Part shown: positions 55,523 through 64,000 of the stretch, one piece after another
Layout: each line of letters begins with the position of its first letter
Position numbering within the stretch: the first letter of the stretch is position 1
From: Streptomyces sp. PCS3-D2
GTDB lineage: Bacteria > Actinomycetota > Actinomycetes > Streptomycetales > Streptomycetaceae
Assembly: GCF_000612545.2 (NCBI RefSeq)
Contig: NZ_CP097800.1
Location: forward strand, 6,230,501 to 6,294,500
Direction of reading: 5' to 3'
DNA length: 64,000 bases
Made by a program: the position numbers and the translations under genes
The notes under the pieces: generated by a model
The model's database searches: none
What the model was told of the DNA's origin: nothing
What the model saw: only the letters and a program-made list of their open reading frames with translations

Positions 55523-57256
55523 ATGACTGAGTATGGCCGGGGCCGTGGCCCCGAACCCTGGCACCCTGAGGACCCCTTGTACGGGGACCAGGGGTGGACC
55601 GGGCACCAGACCCAGCAGGGCCAGGTGCCGTTCACCGGTGCGCCGCAGCAGGAGTACCAGCAGGAGCCCCGGTACCAGGAGCAGTACCCCCAGCAGCCGC
55701 AGTACCAGCAGTACCAGCAGTACCCCGAGTACCAGCAGCAGTACGCACAGCAGGAGCCGCAGCAGGGCTATGCCCCGCAGCAGGCGTACGCCCCGCAGCA
55801 GACTCAGCACCCCCAGTACGCGCAGCAGCCCGTGCAGCCCCAGCAGCCCGTGTACGACAGCCAGGGCTGGGACACCGGCCAGGGCCAGTACACGGCCGCG
55901 GTGCAGACCGACCCGTACGCGGGCGCGGACCTCGCGCAGCACCCGTCCGCCGGCTACCCGGGGGAGACACCGGACCTCTACGGCACGGACGAGGCCTACC
56001 CGCCGCCGCAGCCCCCGGGCCGGCGCCACCTGGAGCCGGAGCCGGCCGAGCAGGAGGAGGAGCGCGAGGACGCGCTTGCGGTCGGTGGCGACGGTCGCGA
56101 CGACGGGGACGGCGACGCGGACGAGCCCTCGGGTCGCCGCGGCGGCCGTTCGAAGGGCGGCAAGCCCAAGAAGCGCAGCGGCACCGCCTGCCTGATCGCG
56201 GCCGTGGTCATCCTCGGCGTGGTCGGCGGTGGAGGCTACTACGGCTACACCTACATCAAGGCGAGGTTCGCCCCCGCCGAGGACTTCGCGGGCGACGGCG
56301 TCGGCGAAGTGGTCGACGTCGAGATCCCCAAGGGTGCGGGTCTGGGCCAGATGGGCCGCATCCTCAAGCAGGCCGGCGTCGTCGCCAGCGCCCAGGCGTT
56401 CGTCGACGCGGCGAACGCCAACCCCAAGGGCAAGTCCATCCAGCCCGGCATCTACCCGATGAACAAGAAGATGTCGGCCGCGGCCGCCGTCGCGCTGATG
56501 ATCGACCCCACCAAGCTCAACGTCATCACCGTCACCGAGGGCATGCGCAACACCAAGGTGTACGAGGCGATCGACAAGAAGCTGGGCAAACCGGAGGGCA
56601 CCACCAAGGAGATCGCCCTGCGCGAGGCCAAGAACATGGGGCTGCCGGCCTGGGCCGGCAACAACCCCAAGCTCATGGACCCGCTCGAGGGCTTCCTGTT
56701 CCCGACGCGCTACGACCTCAGCAAGGACAGCACCCCCGAGTCGCTGCTCAAGCAGATGGTCAAGAACGCCTCCGACAAGTACGCGGAGCTGGGCATCGAG
56801 GCCAAGGCCAAGGAGCTGGGCCTGGAGAACCCGCTGCAGGTCGTCACGGTGGCCAGCCTCGTCAACGCCGAGGGCAAGAACCACGACGACTTCCGCAAGA
56901 TGTCCGAAGTCGTCTACAACCGCATGAAGAAGACCAACGACGTCACGAACCAGAAGATCGAGTTCGACTCGACGTACAACTACGCCAAGAACCAGAGCGA
57001 GATCAACTTCAACCTCAAGGAAGCGCAGGCGTTCAACAACCCGTACAACACCCACTTCATCAAGGGCCTGCCGGTCGGCCCGATCGGGAACCCGGGCATG
57101 GACGCGCTTACCGCTACCCTCAACCCTGACCACGGCGGCTGGATGTTCTTCGTGTCGGTCGACGGCAACACGACGACCTTCACCAAGACCTACGACGAGC
57201 ACCTCAAGCTGGTCGCCGAGTTCCAGGAACGGCAGAGGCAGAAGAACGGCGGGTAG
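55523..57256 (+). CDS. mltG: Endolytic peptidoglycan transglycosylase MltG with Q/Y-rich cytoplasmic extension
   Basis: A 577-residue protein. The first 215 residues are cytoplasmic and disordered: a Gln/Tyr/Pro-rich stretch (about 42-130) with many QY and QQ repeats, then an acidic and a basic segment. One membrane helix (about 221-240) precedes the extracellular YceG/MltG domain, with DPLEGFLFPTRYDL near 386-399 and the active-site region ASLVNAEG whose Glu450 aligns with the catalytic Glu. MltG ends growing glycan strands. The E. coli enzyme has no such extension. aroE follows after 6 nt. Confidence 0.92.
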   Translation: MTEYGRGRGPEPWHPEDPLYGDQGWTGHQTQQGQVPFTGAPQQEYQQEPRYQEQYPQQPQYQQYQQYPEYQQQYAQQEPQQGYAPQQAYAPQQTQHPQYAQQPVQPQQPVYDSQGWDTGQGQYTAAVQTDPYAGADLAQHPSAGYPGETPDLYGTDEAYPPPQPPGRRHLEPEPAEQEEEREDALAVGGDGRDDGDGDADEPSGRRGGRSKGGKPKKRSGTACLIAAVVILGVVGGGGYYGYTYIKARFAPAEDFAGDGVGEVVDVEIPKGAGLGQMGRILKQAGVVASAQAFVDAANANPKGKSIQPGIYPMNKKMSAAAAVALMIDPTKLNVITVTEGMRNTKVYEAIDKKLGKPEGTTKEIALREAKNMGLPAWAGNNPKLMDPLEGFLFPTRYDLSKDSTPESLLKQMVKNASDKYAELGIEAKAKELGLENPLQVVTVASLVNAEGKNHDDFRKMSEVVYNRMKKTNDVTNQKIEFDSTYNYAKNQSEINFNLKEAQAFNNPYNTHFIKGLPVGPIGNPGMDALTATLNPDHGGWMFFVSVDGNTTTFTKTYDEHLKLVAEFQERQRQKNGG

Positions 57257-57262
57257 CAGGAC

Positions 57263-58090
57263 ATGACACGGATACGGGCCGCGGTGCTGGGTTCGCCCAT
57301 CGAGCATTCGCTCTCACCGGTGCTGCACCGTGCCGCGTACCAGGAGCTCGGCCTCGCCGACTGGTCGTACGACCGCTTCGAGGTCGACGAGGCCGCGCTC
57401 CCGGACTTCTTCTCCGGGCTCGGCCCCGAGTGGGCCGGGCTGTCGCTGACGATGCCGCTCAAGCGGGCGGTCATCCCGCTGCTGGACGGGGTCAGCGACA
57501 CGGCGGCCTCCGTCGAGGCGGTCAACACGGTCGTCTTCACCGAGGACGGCCGGCGCCTGGGCGACAACACCGACATCCCCGGCATCGTCGCCGCGCTGCA
57601 CGAGCGCGGGGTCGACAAGGTGCCCTCGGCCGCCGTCCTCGGTGCCGGGGCCACCGCCTCCTCGGCGCTCGCCGCGCTGTCGCGGATCTGCACCGGCGAG
57701 GTCACGGCGTACGTCCGCTCGCGGGCGCGCAGCGACGAGATGCGGCAGTGGGGCGAGCGGCTCGGCGTGGCCGTCCGTACGGCCGACTGGTCCGAGGCGG
57801 CCGGTGCGCTGGAGGCGCCCCTGGTCATCGCGACCACCCCGGCCGGCGCCACCGACGAACTGGCCGCCGCGGTCCCGGACGCACCGGGCACCCTCTTCGA
57901 CGTCCTCTACGACCCCTGGCCCACGCCGCTCGCCGCCGCCTGGTCGCAGCGCGAGGGGAACCTCCTGGGCGGTTTGGACCTGCTGGTGCACCAGGCGGTT
58001 CTCCAGGTGCAGCAGATGACCGGCCGCTCCCCGGCGCCGCTCGGGGTGATGCGGCGGGCGGGCCTCGCGGCCCTCTCCGGATCCTCTTGA
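57263..58090 (+). CDS. aroE: Shikimate dehydrogenase
   Basis: A 275-residue enzyme that reduces 3-dehydroshikimate to shikimate. The substrate site shows SPIEHSLSP (11-19), the catalytic Lys67 in TMPLK and Asp104 in DNTD; the cofactor fold has VLGAGATASSALAAL near 122. Lack of a basic NRT motif after the second strand suggests it may not be a classic NADP-specific AroE. It is co-transcribed with mltG by spacing; a 63-codon gene separates it from aroC. Confidence 0.9.
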   Translation: MTRIRAAVLGSPIEHSLSPVLHRAAYQELGLADWSYDRFEVDEAALPDFFSGLGPEWAGLSLTMPLKRAVIPLLDGVSDTAASVEAVNTVVFTEDGRRLGDNTDIPGIVAALHERGVDKVPSAAVLGAGATASSALAALSRICTGEVTAYVRSRARSDEMRQWGERLGVAVRTADWSEAAGALEAPLVIATTPAGATDELAAAVPDAPGTLFDVLYDPWPTPLAAAWSQREGNLLGGLDLLVHQAVLQVQQMTGRSPAPLGVMRRAGLAALSGSS

Positions 58091-58205
58091 GGCGCCGGGG
58101 CAGCAGCGCTCTTCCCGCCCGCGGAGTGATCTTGGCGGAATCTCACCTACTGATCGGTAATATCGCCCGTTACCCTGTCCACCTGCACTTTTACAGGGGG
58201 TTGGG

Positions 58206-58397
58206 ATGGACGGGACGGACACGGATCAGGCGCTCGCGTCGAAGTGGGACATCCCCGTGGTGCTGTACGGCGTGATCAGAGTGGCCTTCGCCGACCTGCC
58301 GATCTGGGCCAAGGGCCTGGTTTTCGCGCTCGTGGGGTTCCTCGGTGTCTGGACGGCGGCCACCTGGTTCCGTGGGCGCCGCAGCCGGGTCCGCTGA
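58206..58397 (+). CDS. Small membrane protein between aroE and aroC
   Basis: A 63-residue protein. A polar N-terminus (1-35) with a weakly amphipathic helix precedes one membrane segment (about 36-55), and the tail is very basic (RGRRSRVR). The ATG has GGGGGTTGGG directly upstream. A short inverted repeat (CCCTGT 58173-58178, ACAGGG 58193-58198) in the leader could hide the ribosome binding site. No known family recognised. Confidence 0.65.
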   Translation: MDGTDTDQALASKWDIPVVLYGVIRVAFADLPIWAKGLVFALVGFLGVWTAATWFRGRRSRVR

Positions 58398-58530
58398 CCA
58401 GCGGGGCGTCCGACAGCTGGACCGGGGCCCGTGAAACCGTTCCGGACATGGGAGGATTCGGGTGAGGCGGGTCCGGGCCGCGCACCCGATCGCGCCGTCG
58501 CAGTACCAGGCGCGAGCATGAGGAGCATCG

Positions 58531-61755
<3,225 letters not shown>

Positions 61756-61800
61756 CGCACCGGCCCGGCAGCCTGGTGGACGGCCGGGCCTCCGCGGTCA

Positions 61801-61806
61801 TATAAC
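61801..61806 (+). promoter_or_regulatory. -10 box upstream of the P-loop gene
   Basis: TATAAC lies 43 bp before the ATG at 61849, one of the most AT-rich hexamers in the area. No clear -35 is seen. Confidence 0.4.
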
Positions 61807-61848
61807 GTTCTCGCATCAGTCGCAGGAACGAGACGAAAGTGGCAGCGG

Positions 61849-62607
61849 ATGCACCAAGGAGTGGGTGGCGGGGGCTGGGGGCAGCCGGGGCAGCGTCCTT
61901 CGGCGCCCCCGCAGCCGCCCATACCCCCGGCTCAGGGCTGGCCGGGTTCGCCCCCGCCGCCGTCCCAGCACCCGGCCCCGCCCCAGGTGGCGCCGGTTCC
62001 CGAAGCCACCGGGCACATCCCGCTGCCGCCCGCGGTGGCGGGAACCGGCGGCGCCGTGCTCGCCGTCCTGCTGATCGGGCCGGCCGGCGCCGGGAAGACC
62101 ACCGTGGCCCGGCACTGGGCCAGTACTCGGCCCGTGCCGACCGCCCACGTCAGCCTGGACGACGTGCGGGAGTGGGTCTGCTCCGGCTTCGCCGACCCGC
62201 AGGCCGGCTGGAACGAGCACTCCGAGGCGCAGTACCGGCTCGCCCGCCGCACCTGCGGCTTCGCGGCCCGCAACTACCTGGCCAACGGCATCTCCTGCAT
62301 CCTCGACGACGCCGTCTTCCCCGACCGGCCCGTGGTGGGGCTGGGCGGTTGGAAACGCCACGTCGGTCCGACACTGCTGCCGGTCGTGCTCCTGCCCGGC
62401 CTGGAGATCGTCCTGGAGCGCAACGCCGAACGCTCCGGCAACCGGCGGCTCTCCGACGAGGAGGTCGCCCGCATCCACGGCCGGATGGCCGGCTGGTACG
62501 GCTCCGGGCTGCCGATCATCGACAACTCCCATCTCGACGTCGAAGGCACCGCCCGCGCCCTCGACGAGGCCCTGGCCCGGGCCATGCCGGCACCCGGCGG
62601 CTGGTAG
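61849..62607 (+). CDS. P-loop kinase-like protein with Pro-rich N-terminus
   Basis: A 252-residue protein. Residues 1-60 are Pro/Gln/Gly-rich and probably disordered. A P-loop domain follows with Walker A GPAGAGKTT (about 77-85), then SLDDVREWVCSGFADPQ and a LDDAVFP strand that may act as Walker B. The fold resembles zeta-toxin or chloramphenicol-phosphotransferase-like kinases (AAA_33). The substrate is unknown. It lies about 90 bp after aroQ with its own -10 box. Confidence 0.75.
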   Translation: MHQGVGGGGWGQPGQRPSAPPQPPIPPAQGWPGSPPPPSQHPAPPQVAPVPEATGHIPLPPAVAGTGGAVLAVLLIGPAGAGKTTVARHWASTRPVPTAHVSLDDVREWVCSGFADPQAGWNEHSEAQYRLARRTCGFAARNYLANGISCILDDAVFPDRPVVGLGGWKRHVGPTLLPVVLLPGLEIVLERNAERSGNRRLSDEEVARIHGRMAGWYGSGLPIIDNSHLDVEGTARALDEALARAMPAPGGW

Positions 62608-62764
62608 CCCCGGCGGAGGCGGACGCCCCGGGAGGGAAAGGGCCGGGAGCCGGGCCGCGGGCCCGCTCGGGCGCCCCGGCGGGCCGCTCGGGCCGACCCG
62701 CCGGCATCGGGCCCGCCTCGCCTCGTCCGGACGCGCTCGCCGGGCCGGATCCGCGGGGCGCTCG

Positions 62765-62770
62765 TAGGCT
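62765..62770 (+). promoter_or_regulatory. -10 box for a leaderless M24 gene transcript
   Basis: TAGGCT ends 7 bp before the ATG at 62778, the third use of this hexamer at such a distance in the window. Confidence 0.55.
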
Positions 62771-62777
62771 CGAAGAC

Positions 62778-63884
62778 ATGTCAGACGTGTACGCCGCCCG
62801 TCGGGGCCTGCTCCGCGACCGATGCGCCGCCGCGGGGAACGCCGCCGCGCTGATCACGCGTCCGGCGAACGTCCGCTACCTCTCCGGGGCGTCACCGCTC
62901 GGCGCCGTACTCCTCGTCGGCCCGGCCGAGGACGCCCTGTTCTGCGTCGGAGCGCCCACCGGCGAGGCCGACGAGGGCCGGCTCGACGAACACCTCCGGG
63001 TCACCGTGCTGGCCGCCCGCGGCGGGGATCCCGCCGTCGCCGCGGCCGACGCCGCCGCCTCCGTCCGCGCCGACTCGCTCGCCGTGGAGGAGCACCACCT
63101 CACCGTCGCCCGGCACCGGGCCCTGCGCTCCGTCGCGCCCAAGCTCCGCCTGGCCGACCTCGGGACCGCCGTGGAGCAGCAGCGCCTCGTCAAGGACGAG
63201 GGGGAGATCGCCTGCCTGCGGATCGCCGCGGAGATCGCCGACCAGGCCCTGGGCGAGCTGCTGGAATCCATCCTCGTCGGCCGCACCGAACGCCACCTCG
63301 CCCTGGAGCTGGAGCGGCGGCTCGTCGACCACGGGGCGGACGGCCCGGCCTTTCCGACCTCCGTCGGCACCGGCCCGCACTCCGGGCGATCCCGGCACCG
63401 GCCGTCCGACCGCAGGGTGGAGGAGGGAGACTTCCTCTCGGTCTGCCTGGGCGCCAACTACCGCGGCTACCGGTGCGAGATCGGCCGGACCTTCGTCATC
63501 GGCACCACCCCCGCCGACTGGCAGATCGAGCTCTACGACTGCGTCTTCACCGCTCAGCGGGCGGGACGCGAGGCGCTGCTGCCGGGCGCCGCCTACCGCG
63601 AGGTCGACCACGCGGCCCGGTCCGTACTGGACGCCGCGGGGCACGCGGAGGCCCTCGCCCCGTGGACGGGACACGGCGTCGGCCTCGAAATCGACGAGGA
63701 CCCGCAGCTTGCACCTACGGCAATGGGTAAACTGGACGCTTGCGTGCCGGTCACCGTCGAACCGGGGGTTCACCTCCCGGGCCGGGGAGGTGTCCGGATC
63801 GATGACACGCTCGTCGTACGCCCCGAGGCGGACGGCGGTCCCGAGCTACTCACCATTACGACCAAGGAGCTGCTCGCACTCTAG
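62778..63884 (+). CDS. M24-family (Xaa-Pro peptidase-like) protein with altered metal site
   Basis: A 368-residue pita-bread protein: a creatinase N-terminal domain (1-130) and an M24 catalytic domain (about 140-360). Of the five usual metal ligands (D, D, H, E, E), His299 (in TGHGVG) and Glu328 (in VEPG) are kept. The two Asp positions appear as Cys223 (in VCLGANYRGY) and Glu234 (in CEIGRT), and the last Glu as Asp342 (in GVRIDD). It may bind metal differently or have lost peptidase activity. It lies just before efp, where PepQ is found in other actinobacteria. ATG start follows a TAGGCT box. Confidence 0.85.
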   Translation: MSDVYAARRGLLRDRCAAAGNAAALITRPANVRYLSGASPLGAVLLVGPAEDALFCVGAPTGEADEGRLDEHLRVTVLAARGGDPAVAAADAAASVRADSLAVEEHHLTVARHRALRSVAPKLRLADLGTAVEQQRLVKDEGEIACLRIAAEIADQALGELLESILVGRTERHLALELERRLVDHGADGPAFPTSVGTGPHSGRSRHRPSDRRVEEGDFLSVCLGANYRGYRCEIGRTFVIGTTPADWQIELYDCVFTAQRAGREALLPGAAYREVDHAARSVLDAAGHAEALAPWTGHGVGLEIDEDPQLAPTAMGKLDACVPVTVEPGVHLPGRGGVRIDDTLVVRPEADGGPELLTITTKELLAL

Positions 63885-63943
63885 CCCGCACTGCCGGGTG
63901 GTGCGTGCACCCGTGGTCTTCCAGTGCAGGAGATTCCGCAACC

Positions 63944-64000
63944 GTGGCTTCCACGAACGACCTCAAGAACGGCATGGTGCTCAAGCTCGACGGTGACCAG
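63944..64000 (+). CDS. efp: Elongation factor P, 5' end only
   Basis: The first 19 codons (GTG start) read ASTNDLKNGMVLKLDGDQ after the initiator, which is the typical N-terminus of actinobacterial EF-P. AGGAG lies 9 nt upstream. EF-P helps ribosomes through polyproline stretches. The gene runs off the window. Confidence 0.88.
   Translation, partial: MASTNDLKNGMVLKLDGDQ

Overview
The window looks like a piece of the conserved central chromosome of a Streptomyces species. The evidence is very high GC with strong GC3 bias, GTG/TTG starts, promoters whose -10 box sits 6-7 nt before the start codon (leaderless mRNAs), a gene for the sporulation protein SsgB, and a gene order I recognise as the actinobacterial core block running from thrS through pimA, pdxST, ruvCAB, secDF, apt, relA and hisS to alaS, the aro genes and efp. 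I see no phage, plasmid, IS element or CRISPR array.

Left part (1-17 kb) is the more variable section. It holds cysG, an rRNA/tRNA 2'-O-methyltransferase, a Ser/Thr kinase, a five-gene tRNA operon (Gly-Cys-Val-Val-Val, minus strand), the folate pair pabB-pabC, two GNAT proteins, a DsbA-like oxidoreductase, a CGNR zinc-finger regulator, ssgB, two further tRNA-Val(CAC) genes that bracket a 784-residue membrane protein, a DEDD exonuclease, and a two-gene operon made of a DUF4365 (restriction-nuclease-like) protein plus an uncharacterised 412-residue partner. That pair is the best candidate here for an undescribed system.

Middle (17-44 kb) is housekeeping. thrS and a HIT-family Ap4A-hydrolase-like gene are followed by two minus-strand genes (a membrane protein and an EF-G2-like GTPase), then the phosphatidylinositol mannoside operon pgsA-patA-pimA. 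Next come pyridoxal phosphate synthase (pdxS, pdxT), yebC, the Holliday-junction set ruvC-ruvA-ruvB, the Sec accessory set yajC-secD-secF, apt, relA, a DUF349 protein, a membrane-anchored cyclophilin, a metallo-hydrolase and hisS.

Right part (44-64 kb) carries a VKOR-family protein, rarA, a DUF2199-like protein, a DUF2470 protein behind a DtxR/DmdR-type iron box that it shares with divergent rpsD, a STAND-type ATPase, then DUF948-DUF6167-alaS-ruvX-mltG-aroE and, after a small membrane-protein gene, the translationally coupled shikimate operon aroC-aroK-aroB-aroQ. A P-loop protein, an M24 peptidase-like protein with altered metal ligands and the first 19 codons of efp close the window. Many genes are separated by strong GC-rich hairpins that look like intrinsic, often bidirectional, terminators. 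Assignments are from reading translations by eye; no database search was possible.
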